From Micractinium sp. NFX-FRZ (Eukaryota > Chlorophyta > Trebouxiophyceae > Chlorellales > Chlorellaceae), in NCBI GenBank assembly GCA_029339195.1, contig JAPTJF010000226.1:1-64000 (forward strand): a stretch of DNA of 64,000 nt. Direction: 5' to 3'. How positions within the stretch are numbered: position 1 is the first letter of the stretch; each line of letters opens with the position of its first letter. The translations under genes were made by a program, and so were the position numbers. The notes beneath the pieces were generated by a model, which saw nothing but the letters and a program-made list of their open reading frames with translations, made no database searches and had not been told where the DNA came from. Positions 1 to 14,000 of this stretch are shown here, in pieces.

Positions 1-633
1 CGGGATCGCGCGCAGCGGTGCAGGATTTGGCCAGAAAAGGCACCTTGTCGCTCAAATGCTGAGCTGATCTGACGGGGCCCCAGCGCAGCAGCAGCAGCAC
101 AGCCCCAGTTCCCGTCGTCCTTCCCAACAAGGTCAAGCATTGGCAGATACATTCATTGAGTCATTCAGCATTCGCAGCCGTCGCCGCGGCCGCCGCCCAT
201 CTGCAGCCCTGCCTGCACTGGCCAGCAGCCCGTTTCGCGAGAGTGCCGCACAGCGCTCCGTTCCCCCGATACCACAGTGCGCCGTAACAGATCTTGTTGG
301 GACCGCACCGCCGGCGGCACAGGAGAGTTCTGGGGTTGGCTCCAAGGGTGAGAAGGTAAGAAGGCAGGCCCCCTGTATGAAGGCAGCTCTACGTAAGAAG
401 TCGAGGCAGGGGGATGCACGTTGGATATGTTCGGCGGTTGTGTCGGCGGCTACCGCCCGCACCGGCGGCTTCTGCCTGCACCTCTTGTGCTGACTTTCAC
501 TCTGCGCCGCACGTGCCGCTCCGTGCGCGCTGCCACGCGTGCTGCCTTCTGTCATCCTGCCGGCCAGCAGGCACCATGTGCTCCCTCTGATGGATGGATG
601 GGCACCTGCACCCCTGCAGGCACACAAAACGCC
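1..633. other. 5' flank of the first gene, no gene called
   Basis: GC-rich sequence upstream of the ATG at 634. The 634 reading frame is open back to about 421, so a longer N-terminus is possible, but the extra residues look like translated leader (Arg, Cys and Pro-rich). Other open frames here are low-complexity shadows. I see no promoter motif I can defend. Confidence 0.4.
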
Positions 634-2935
634 ATGGCGCCGGACGACTGTTACGCACGTTTGAACACCCTGCGTGCCACGCTGGCGCAGAAATTCAAGC
701 TGCTGCTGCAAGTCAAGGCTGAGCTGCAGCGGCTGGGCCGGACTACGCAGCAGGTGGAAGAGGAGATGGAGGCGCTGCAGCTGCAGATGGAGGAGGTGGA
801 GGCGCAGCAGTCGCAGCAGCAGCAGGTGGCGGCAGCGCAGGTGGCGGCACCTCAGCAGCCGGAGCAGGAGCAGGATCCTCCGGAGCTGGCACGCCTGAAA
901 CAAGAGCTGAAGGTTGCAAACAGAGATGTGGCCACCGCCTACAGTGCAGCGGTTGCGGCATTTGCAGGGCACATTGGTAAGGCTCCTCATTGCCTGGGGT
1001 CAGGCCGCTGCCACAGTACGCTGCAGTCCACAGCACGGCATGGCCGCCGCCGCCGCCGCAGCCGCCGCCGCAGCGGCCCCACTGTGATGAGGCGGAGGAC
1101 AGCGCGGGCGGCCTGTGCTTGATGCGGTGCTGCGTGCCTGGCACATGCCCCTTGCGCACTCTTGCACCCCAGCACCCTCTCCCTCCTCCTGTGTGCGTGC
1201 AGGAGCAGCAGCGCCAGGCGACCTCCTGAGTGAGGGCCTGCGATTCGCAACAATGCCGGGTGAGGCATGCCGAGGTCTGCTGGGGTGCAGCCTGCACTGA
1301 GTGCCCTTCCATGCGCCGCGTGCCGTGATGAGAAGCGTTGCAGCTGTTGGCTGCAGAACAAAGAGGGGGCCAACAAATGGATTTGCCTGGGAACTGAGAA
1401 AGCTGCGATGCTTTGTCCATTGCGTTGTGCAGTGGAGGAGGCACAGCGCGCCGCATCCGGTCTCGAGCACCTGGCGGCCTGGGGGACCCGCAGCAAGATC
1501 ATCCAGAGCCGCGCATGCACTGCGCACTGGCAGGTGGGTGCAGCAGCGCCCGTCCGCCCTGCGTGTCTTGCACGTTTGCCGCTGGCCCTCTGGGCCGCCG
1601 CGTTCTGCCGCCCATGGCCCGAGCGAACGGCGCCAGCCTTCCGGGGCCCTGGCCCCCATCAAGCTTTTATGTGTTGGTGGATTTAAGAGCTGCAGAGAGA
1701 GGGGGGAGAACGCCTGGGCCTAGGGGCCGCAGGCAAGATGTCGCGTTTTGGCCACCTCAACCCAAATGTGACCCCCGCCTCCTCCTCACCGCTCACGGCA
1801 AACTGACCCCTGCCTCCCCGCCGCCCCTGCTCTTGTCTGACTGCAGCGCTTGCGCACCATGCGCTTCTTTGCGCGCATCCCAATGCTGGTGCTGGCGCTG
1901 CCGCTGCTGTTTGTCGGCTTGCCGGTGCACCTGTGTGCGGCGGTGGGGTTCCCACCGTACACCGACTTCATGGCGCTCGGGCTGGTACTGCCGTGGCTCC
2001 TCTTCTGCGGCACCGTGCTGTACCGCAGCTTCGGCGCGGCCGCCGCCAGCGCAGTGGGAGGCGCTGGCGGCGACCTGAGCACGCTAGCAGGGCCGCTGTT
2101 TGTGTTCTCAGCTGCAGCAGACGTGGCGGTGGTGCTGCTCTTCAAGTACGATGGGCCTCGGAGAGGCAAGGACGTCGAAGAGCTGCAGAAATTCAGAGGC
2201 GAGGCGCTGCGGCTGCAGGAGTCAGACGCGTTCACAGGTCTTCCCGGCACGCAGCAGCTTCTGAGCAGCTTCATCACGCGGCTGGAGTGCATCCTGCAGC
2301 AGGCTGAGTGGGGGCAGTGGAAGTGGATGCAGAACCTGGCGTGCCTGTCCGATTGGATTGGCAAGCTGCGTCGGGGGGGGCTTCCCTCTGGCGAGGAGGA
2401 GCCGGCCCAGCCTCAGCAGCAGCCCCCACAGCCCCCGCAGCAGCCCCTGCAGCAGGCCCAGCAGGCACCACAGCAGGCACCACAGCAGGAGCAGCCCCCG
2501 CAGCAGCCCGCCGACCTGTTTCCGCTGGTGCTGCGGGCGGCACTCTCCGAGGGCGCCGCTGCCGCTGGCCTCACCACCACCCTGGCGGTTCACTACTGGG
2601 AGCTGCTGGATGCGCTGCCAGCGGAGCAGCAGGCTCTGATGGTGAGGGGAAGTGCAGGCTGTGCGAGGGCTGGACAGCGCCGGAAGGTTGGGTTGGCTCG
2701 CCTGCGTCTGCCCTGCAGTGCACATCCTCAAGCACAGCAGCTACATGCCGCGGATGCCAGGCCTTGCTTGCCTGCCAGCTGACTCACACGCGCCCCTCAT
2801 CTGCCCGCCGTCCTGCGCTGCCTGCCTTCCTGGGCTTTGCAGGAGGGGGACCTGCGGCTGCTGCTGGAGCAGGGCATGCTGGAGGAGGCAGCTCTGATGA
2901 TGGCCACCTCACTGCAGCTGGCGGGCATTGCCTGA
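634..2935 (+). CDS. Unknown protein: N-terminal coiled coil, two membrane segments, Q/P linker
   Basis: Not recognised. Exons are 634-976, 1203-1229, 1433-1533, 1847-2641 and 2843-2935; all junctions are GT-AG and phases agree, giving 452 residues. Residues 1-114 are helical and rich in Gln/Glu/Leu (start MAPDDCYARLNTLRATLAQK), probably a coiled coil. Exon 4 encodes two hydrophobic stretches after MRFFARIP (LVLALPLLFVGLP and MALGLVLPWLLFCGTVLY), then a soluble region, a Gln/Pro repeat linker (about codes at 2402-2510) and a short helical tail. The 27-nt second exon is a microexon, supported only by splice phase and flanking AG/GT. The next gene is convergent. An integral membrane protein with a cytosolic coiled coil is inference; no family could be assigned. 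Confidence 0.6.
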
Positions 2936-4235
2936 GCCTGGGCCCACCAAAGCGATCGGGGGCAGCATGGGCAGCCGCTTGACGGCCGGGGCAGGCCCAG
3001 GGGACTGTTGGGCAGCAGATTTGAATGTACCAGAGGCACAGCCAACCATGCATTTCCGTGGCTGGCAGGGTCATTAGTGAGGCGTGTCGCTCTTATGTCG
3101 GAGCTGGTGCTAAGTTTTGCATTGTGGGGAGTGTTTGATGTAAGTGAAGTGAAGCAGGCAGGCAGTTTGGCAAGGAGCCCATATGCTGGTGCATGGCAGC
3201 CAGGCAAGCACTCGCAGTGGCAGGTGCACTGGTGCGACCGTATGTGGCCACCATTGCATGCATGTCAGCATGATGGACAGAGGAGAGGGCAAGGAGTGAA
3301 GAAGCAGACGCAAGCAATTGGTCACAAGAGAGAAGTACAGCATTAGAGGCGGGGTGAGGTGAGGAGAGGGGAGATAAAACAGTCAATAGGGAGCAGCAGC
3401 CAGCTGGGCGCTGATCTGATCTGCCTGCCCTGCTGCCTGCCCAGGCAGCACAGTCTCTGCTGCCCTGCAATGAAGCGGCGGGCTGCTGTAGAGTCCCGAG
3501 GCAGGAGCCAAGCTTGTCGCCAGTACGTGGCGTCTGTGTCTGTCTAATCGTTTGAGCGACTCGTAAGTGGCTGGGGCTTGGGCGGGCTGTGTAGTGGGCT
3601 TGGGGGAGGAGGGGGGAGAAGTTGCTGCATGGGGGGACATCCGAATGGGGGCGGGGCAGGGCAGGTGAGAACCGTCAAGTGGGGCACACTCTGCACTGCA
3701 GGCCCAATCTCAGCACCCACCATGCAACGCATGCTGCACTGGCAGCCAAGCCAGGCATCCAGCTGCTGCATGCAGCGCTGTCCCCAGCGCCTCCCTATCA
3801 ATCTGCCCAATGCCACCTGCCCAGCGGCAGGCACAACCGCCCACCCTGGCACCCACCCTGCACGGATCACGCCGCACCCGCCGCCTGGCCCTTGATAGGG
3901 CTCCAGCCAGGCACCGCATCCAGTCTTCCAAAGGGCCGCCAGCAGCTGCCTCCTCGCTGTCCCTTCCTCTAGCAGCAGCGCCAGGCGGGGGTGCACCTCA
4001 CCTCCACGCCCGGCAGCATTGCCCCGCCGCGCTGCTGCTGCGAGGCTGCCACGGGGGGCGACGGCAGTGACGGACGCTGACGCTGATGGACACTGACGGA
4101 CGCCTCCACTCGCTCCTGGAGTGCTGACGGCGGCAGCGGGGATGACCTGGTGGGGTGGAGGGGAGGCAGGCGGGGCAGGGCGCACCCCTGTGAGCAGCAG
4201 CAGGTGCTGGGGCAGGCGGGGCGAGGGCTAGCTGG
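2936..4235. other. Convergent 3' region between two unknown genes
   Basis: Holds the 3' UTR of the 634-2935 gene and the unresolved 3' part of the - strand gene starting at 5820. A TGTAA box lies at 3139-3143 on the + strand. On the - strand a frame around 4002-4190 (…QQQRGGAMLPGVE before a GTGAGG donor) may be a further exon of the next gene, but no phase-consistent chain to a stop could be settled. Confidence 0.35.
3139..3143 (+). terminator. TGTAA poly(A) signal candidate
   Basis: TGTAA is the usual poly(A) signal of chlorophycean algae and also occurs in related green algae. This copy is about 200 nt past the stop at 2935. The pentamer is common by chance, so the call rests on position only. 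Confidence 0.3.
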
Positions 4236-5820
4236 CTGCACAATGCGCGTGCACAGCTGCCCCGTCTCGGCGTGGCGCTTGCTGAGACAAGGCTTCTCGT
4301 AGGCGGCAGCAACTGGCTGGCTTCTTTGCTGCACAGGGACGGCACCCACCTGGGCGGCGGCGGCGAGGGCAGGACGGCGGTGATGTTGAGGCGCAGGGTG
4401 GGGAGGGAGGCCGGGTCAACGGCGCCACCGCCAGCCAGTAGTGGCGGCACCAGGGGCCGGCGCAGCCCAAAGCCCGGCAGGTGTTGGGGGCGTCGTCGCT
4501 GCCGCTGCCACGGGGAAGGGTTGGGGATCAAGGGAGGGGAGGGGGCAGGCGGTGCATGAGGTCAACGGGGCACTGTGCGGTGTGCGCCTGCCTGCGTGCC
4601 CGCCTCCCGCAGGGGGACACCTGCCGGCCCCCGCCAGTTGAACCCTGCACGCATAAGCACGGGCAGCCGCCACTGCTGGTTCGCTGCACACTGCAGGCAT
4701 GTCGCCCCCGCCCCGGGTTCTGCTGCTGCCACAGCTTTGGAACAACACAAACGGTTCTGCCCCCAAGGGCAGGCAGGCATCGTTGCAACCACTCTGCTGC
4801 TGTTGCTGTTGCTGCTGCCACGGATGCCTTTGAGGACTTTTGCTGCTGCTACGTACAGGTATCTCACCCTCGCACCGCAGGCCTGCCCCCATGATGTCGT
4901 TAGCACAGAGGGTGCAGAGGGGGAGGGATGCTCAGTGAAGGGTGGTTCAACTTCCTTCGCCATGGCCCTGCCGCCGCCGAAGGCCCGGCGCCAACCTCCC
5001 AGTCCCGGCCCCAAGCAGCGGCACGACTTGGCTGCGCTCGGCACCGCCGCCGGCATGAGCCTCCTCGCTGCTGCTGCTGCCGCCTTGCTGGCCCCGCTGC
5101 AAGCTGGCGCTGCCCACCGGTGCGCCGGCCTCCTCTCTGCAAGCAGAAGCCAGCGCAGGTGCAGCTGCCGCTGCAGGCAGGAAGGGGGCGTTGGGTAGGG
5201 CAGGTGAGGCTGCCAGCAAGGGCGGACGCCATCGCCAGCACCAACAGTGCGTGGAAGACAAGCCAGCCAGCCAGCCAGCCAGCTGACCAGCCGCCTCTAG
5301 GTCACTGCGGTGAGCTGCACCCAGCAAGCAATCAACCAATGGGCTTGTCAGCAGCCCCCGCTCACCTTGTGGCTCCGGCGGAGGTGGCGCGCGGAAGGGA
5401 GGGGTGGGGGCGGGCATTGGCAGGGAGCGGCCCTCACCCCGGGCAGCTGCAGCAGGAGCGGGGTGGCCGGGAAGAACCGGGCAAGTGTCAAAAGTGCATG
5501 GATCACAGCCCAGGAGGCAACCAGGGACAGCTCTGTGCTGATTGAGAGCAAGCCCTTGGGGAATGCTGCCCAGGAAGCAGTGCCACACAGGCACCCACGT
5601 ACACTCTGCTGCACCCCACGTGCTGCTGCACGGGACGGCACTCACTCATGCGCGCTAAAATGGCCCTTTGCTCAGCTCCCAAACGCTTGCGGTAGTCCCA
5701 AGCAGGGTCATACACCGCCGCGTCGCTGCTAAGCAGGCTAAGAAGAAGGTCGTCTGCCTGGGAAATCAGAGCATCGAGCTCCTCCAGCCTTGCTTCCTCC
5801 CTGCTGAACAGCTGGCCCAT
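4236..5820 (-). CDS. Unknown protein starting MGQLFS (possible N-myristoylation), 3' end unresolved
   Basis: Not recognised. Exon 1 (5820-5646) encodes a 58-residue helical, acidic segment starting MGQLFSREEARLEELDALIS. Exon 2 (5565-5438) joins in phase 1 and adds a hydrophobic segment (FPKGLLSISTELSLVASWAV and following) that could span a membrane. A phase-compatible exon at 5170-4868 is possible. The exon at 4504-4350 (…HLPGFGLRRPLVPPLLAGGG…) is better supported, and one beginning at 4320 encodes AAYEKPCLSKRHAETGQLCT. Met-Gly with Ser at position 6 fits the N-myristoylation consensus, so anchoring to a membrane by lipid plus a hydrophobic segment is plausible inference. The gene is divergent from DIM1. 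The 3' exons and stop were not determined. Confidence 0.4.
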
Positions 5821-6800
5821 CCGGATCAAGCCTGCAGCTGCGCGCGGAGCTGGGGATGACGGGCCGGCGGCGTGGGAGCGGCCAAGCCGGCGACGCCTGC
5901 TGGCCCGAGCTGGCGGCGAAGTGCCTGGGTGGCGGGCGCCGCTCACCTCTCCAGCTGCTACTGATGGCTGACCTGCCTGGCCGGAAGTTTGGTCTGCGGC
6001 GAGAGAGGCTGTGGTGCGGACGCGGCGAGCTCTCTGTTAGCGCCGTGCAGCTTGCGCTACAGGGGCAGACCGATGGGGCAGACCGATGGGGCACAGAGTA
6101 TAGGGCTTGGCATAGAACCTGCCTGGCCCGCCAAGAAGGCGCACAGGTGTGGGGGCCTGCTGCGCACGGCGAGGGGTATCTGCGAACGGTGGTGCTTGAA
6201 GGGTGCTGATGAAACTCAATCTCTGTGAAGGTCTGGACTCAATGATGAAGATATGACAGCAGCCTATACAATGAGTCTCTCGTGTTCGTGTGCGCGTCAC
6301 CAGCCTGAGTGCAGGCGAATGCCATCTTCGCTGCCGCCGAACAGGGGAAGGCCACTGGCGGGCAAGCACGTGCAAACAGCCTCCAGCATCTGAGTCAGGT
6401 CTTCATGCAGCTTCAATTACCCTGCTGGGGCACAGGAATGTTTTGAAGTCAGTATTCGCTGCACTGGCGGAAATGGCCTTCCCAGTGCGTGGCAACCACG
6501 GTGCCATGCAGCACCCAGGCGGAGGGAGGCGCCAGCAGAGCGGCGGCTGCTGAGGTGGCCGTGGGTGCGGCGAGCTATTGGTGAAGCAGTCGGCCTGCAA
6601 GTCTACAGTGACTACATCAGCTTCATACTAGCATAGCCACAGCCTTTAGCTCTGCATGCGCCTTGGCATCTCGCGCCTCCAGCTTGAGTGGCGACTTTTC
6701 TGCACTTGAGGAGTCGGTACAAGCAGGTAGCAGCATCTATCAACAGCGCAGGAAGGCGGCGGCAGCAGCGGCAAGAGCGGCGGCGCGACAGCACAGCAGC
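5821..6800. promoter_or_regulatory. Divergent intergenic region upstream of DIM1
   Basis: Region of 980 bp between the start codons of the MGQLFS gene (-) and DIM1 (+). A local 12-bp direct repeat (cagaccgatggg) lies near 6066-6090. The DIM1 frame is open upstream with another in-frame ATG at 6663, giving an Ala/Arg-rich N-terminus. No core promoter element is evident by eye. Confidence 0.35.
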
Positions 6801-10395
<3,595 letters not shown>

Positions 10396-11042
10396 TCCGC
10401 TCCCACCTGCTGTTAGGGCGGGTGGGCGGGTCCTGCACCTGGTGGCCTGCGGCACTGGCGGTTGGCACCCCTGTGTGGCTTATAACTTTCTCATGTGTGA
10501 AACACATTAATCACTTTCCTGTAAGAGTATACATGTTGGTCAAAACCATTGCTAGCACGACAGGTTATAGACTGGAGGCTGGGGGGCAGTAGAAGGCAAG
10601 CATGGGTTGGCAATGGCAGAAGCTTGCATTGGTGGATGCGGGCGGGGCAACAGAAAGCCACGGCACGACTTGGCAGCCAAAGGCAGTTTTAGGAGTCATT
10701 GTCAGCACACAGCAGGTCAGCGGAGGAGAGAGGTGCCGGGATTCATGAGCACAGGAAAGGGGCATGGCAAGCGGGCGGGGTGCACCGCGCTCGCCACGGC
10801 AACAAAAACATGTAACATCAGGAATGTATGCAGGAGGTTGGTGGCAGGCAAGGCACGAGCAGGGGACCAAGCCCCTGCCCTGTTGAAGGCTCGATCTCCC
10901 CCAGTGGCAAGGGGTGAACACACATCCCTGCACACAGGCCTGCCCGCTGCCTGCCTCACAGGCCGGCCTCTGCCTCGCTCCCACTCTCTCGCTATAAGGA
11001 TCAGCGTCACACTGACGGGGTGACGTGGCGCCAGCCCCCCGC
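10396..11042. other. Convergent 3' region between DIM1 and PDE12-YrdC
   Basis: Contains the DIM1 3' UTR with an AT-richer stretch and a TGTAA box at 10520-10524, about 125 nt past the stop. The left half probably belongs to DIM1 and the right half to the - strand gene. No further gene is supported; the 10565-11128 open frame is antisense shadow. Confidence 0.45.
10520..10524 (+). terminator. TGTAA poly(A) signal candidate for DIM1
   Basis: TGTAA in locally AT-rich sequence, 125 nt after the DIM1 stop; position and green-algal usage support it. Confidence 0.45.
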
Positions 11043-14000
11043 TCATTGGATGACGTGGCGCAGCCCATACTTTTGCTCCAGCAGCTGCACGGTGCGCGCA
11101 AACCCGGAGCCCCGCCGCTGCACCACAAACTGCCCCGGCTGGCTCAGGTCCACCACCGTGCTGCCGGACCGCCCCGCGTCCAGCTGGCCCCCGTCAAACA
11201 CGAGGCTGCAGGAGGGCCACAGCTCCTGCAGAATGGGCCACGGGGAGGGCAGCGACGGACGGGTTTGGGTGGGCTGGGCTGCCAATGAGCGGGTGGGGTA
11301 CCCTTGCTGAAGGGGGGCCGGGTGCATCGTGGTAACCCTTGCCCAAGCACCCGCGCAGCCTGCCGTCCACCAATGTGTCTTTCATTACAAGAATAACATA
11401 AAGCAAACATGACTTTCATGTGTCCCTGGGCCAACAAAGTGCAATGCTTGTGACGCTGCAGTACCAACCTGCAAGATACCCTCCCACACGCTCAAACGCA
11501 CGCTCACAACCTCACACACGCATGTGTGGTCCTCACAACCACCCTCATATCATATCACACACCCTCGCATCCTCATACAAAGGCCTCTTACACACACACA
11601 TACACAAAGTCACGTACATCCTCACACATCCTCACACACCCTCCCACGCCCTCCCACACTTACGCACCCTCGGTACCTCCCACACCCTCGCACACTCACG
11701 CACCCTCTCACGCCCTCACACACTAACGCACCCTTCCACCTCCACACCCTCACACGACTCACGCACCCTCTCAACCTCACACGCGCACACTCTCACCTGC
11801 CACACCCCACCTCCCCTGACGCACCCCCGCCTAATAGCGACACACCCCACGCTGCCGGCCCCCCTGCCCCGCCGCGCCCCCTAGCCCCCCCAAGCACCTG
11901 GAACTCTCCGACCGCCACGCTGCTCATCCCGCCGCTCTTGTTTGCCGACGTGAGGGCCAGCGCCGAGCGGTGCTGGCGGCAGACGGCACGGATGAAGGGT
12001 GCCTCTGGAATGCGCACACCGACGGCTCCCACCCCGGGGTTGAGCTCAGCTGCCAGCGGGGCGTCGGGGCGGCGGGAGAGCAGCAGGGTGACGGGGCCGG
12101 GCAGCAGGTCCTCCAGCAGGCCGCCCGGCAGGTGCTGCAGCAGGGGGGCCATGCACGGCAGGGTGGTCAGTCGTGTGAGGGTGCCTTGAGGCAGCAGGGA
12201 GGCATGCACGGTAAGGGTGGTAGGCGAGGGTGCATGTGAGAGGCAGCAGGGTGACGGGGCCTGAGGGCAGGTGGTCAAGCAGGCCGTTGGGTGCTGCTGG
12301 CGGGGGTCCGAATGGAGCTGACAGCACAGGGGTATGAGGCAGCATGCGGGTGAGCATGCATGCGTGGCGGGCACGACACAGCGCGAGCGTGGGCGGCAGC
12401 AGGGCCCATTCCCCTGCCCCTGCAGCACTGCCACCCACACCCCTGCTTATCCCTGCTACTACTGCTACACACCTGCGTCTCTCCATAGCGTGCCACCTCG
12501 TGCACATCCGCCACACAGATGGCCAGGGGCTTGTGGTCCCCCCGCTGCTTGGTGGCGTAAATGTGGGCAACAGCCTCGGCGCTGTTGGCACACGCCGCCA
12601 GGCCGTAGAGCGTGTCTGTGGGGACAGCCAGCACCTCTGCCCGCCCAAGCGCCTCTGCTGCCAGCCCCACATTGTACAGCGCAGCCGGCAGAACATTGCC
12701 TGCTGCAGCTGCCGCCGCATCCGAGCCGCCGTCGGCGGCGCCGTTGCCGCCTGCTGCTGCTGCGCCGCCGCCGCTGCCGCTGCCCGCCGCCGCCGCCGTG
12801 CTGCTGCTGGCGCCATCTGCGCCTGCCGCACGGAAGCGGAGATCATATACGACGGGCAGGTGGTCTGACGGGTAGTGCTTGTTAGGGAGGTAGGCCTCGG
12901 GGCCGCCCATGTCCTGCAGGGAGGGCAGCGGCACCTCGCGCACCACCTCCGCCGCAGCCGGCTCGTACCTGCAGGCAGGCAGGCAAGAGGGTGACATCAT
13001 TGTCAGACCGGGGAAACGTATTTGAAGAGTGTTCCACCACAGAACATGAGTAGAAGGGTTTGTATCTGCAGGCAGGCAGGCAGGCAGGCCAGCCAGGTGC
13101 CCCGGGCGGCAGCACCGCTCATGCCCAGCAGCCTGCCAAACCAGGATGCCAGCTACGCAGCCCAGCCATGCTGTGCGCGCTGCCACCCTCACCATACGTA
13201 ATCCAGCAGCCCCTGGTACCCTTTCACGTAATTTGTGAAGGGCGTGCGCAGGGCGTCGGCGGACTGCAGCCTGCGGGCGGGGGGGCCCACACGGGAGGAG
13301 GGGGAGGAGGGGCGTTTAGGGAACGAGCTGTTGACGCCAGGTCGACAAAGTGCGCAGGGGCTGCGCTCAGGGTCGCATTCAGACAACAGCCGCTGCGCCC
13401 TGGCATGCGCGCCTGATCCAGCGCAGCCCCCAAACCCCGGCGCAAGCCACTGTGCACCATGCCATAAGGCATCCCAGGGTAAGCCACTGTGCACCATGCC
13501 ATCTTGGCATCCCAGGGTAAGCCACAGAAGGAGAGCGCTCGCTCACTTGAAGGGTATCTCCAGGTCCACCCCCGCCACAAACGCCTGCCGGTTGCCCGCC
13601 CCCGGGCTGCTGTGCGCGCTGAGCGACCCGGGAGGGACGGCATGCTCCACCGCTGAGTGAACCTGCTTGGCCACCTCTCCATACTCATCGCTGCTGCTGC
13701 TGGCGGCCCCACCACCTGCCGCCGCCGCCGCCGCCTGCTGGCTCCCTGCCGCCGCGCCATCTGCCGCCGCCGCTGCTGACGTGGCAGCCTCGTTGCCGCC
13801 CTCCTCCGCGTCCTCCCCCTTCTCCCACTTGAACTGGGCGCCATACCACCAGTCCCAGAAGTCGGCGTGCACCCGGCCCTTGGACAGCAGCTCAATGGCG
13901 CCCGGGATGCCGTCGTTCAGGTCTGCATGGGAAGCAAACAAGTGCATGACATGGCACAGAGGAGGGCGGGTCAGCAGCAGCAAGGCGCAGCTTGGAAGGC

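Noticed and set aside
6663..6800. Extended N-terminus for DIM1
   Set aside because: The frame is open but the Ala/Arg-rich residues are unlike Dim1 homologues, which begin close to the basic segment at 6801; kept only as an alternative.
11043..13195. Separate YrdC gene downstream of a PDE12 gene
   Set aside because: One uninterrupted exon codes for the end of the nuclease, the linker and the start of YrdC, with no in-frame start context or stop between them.
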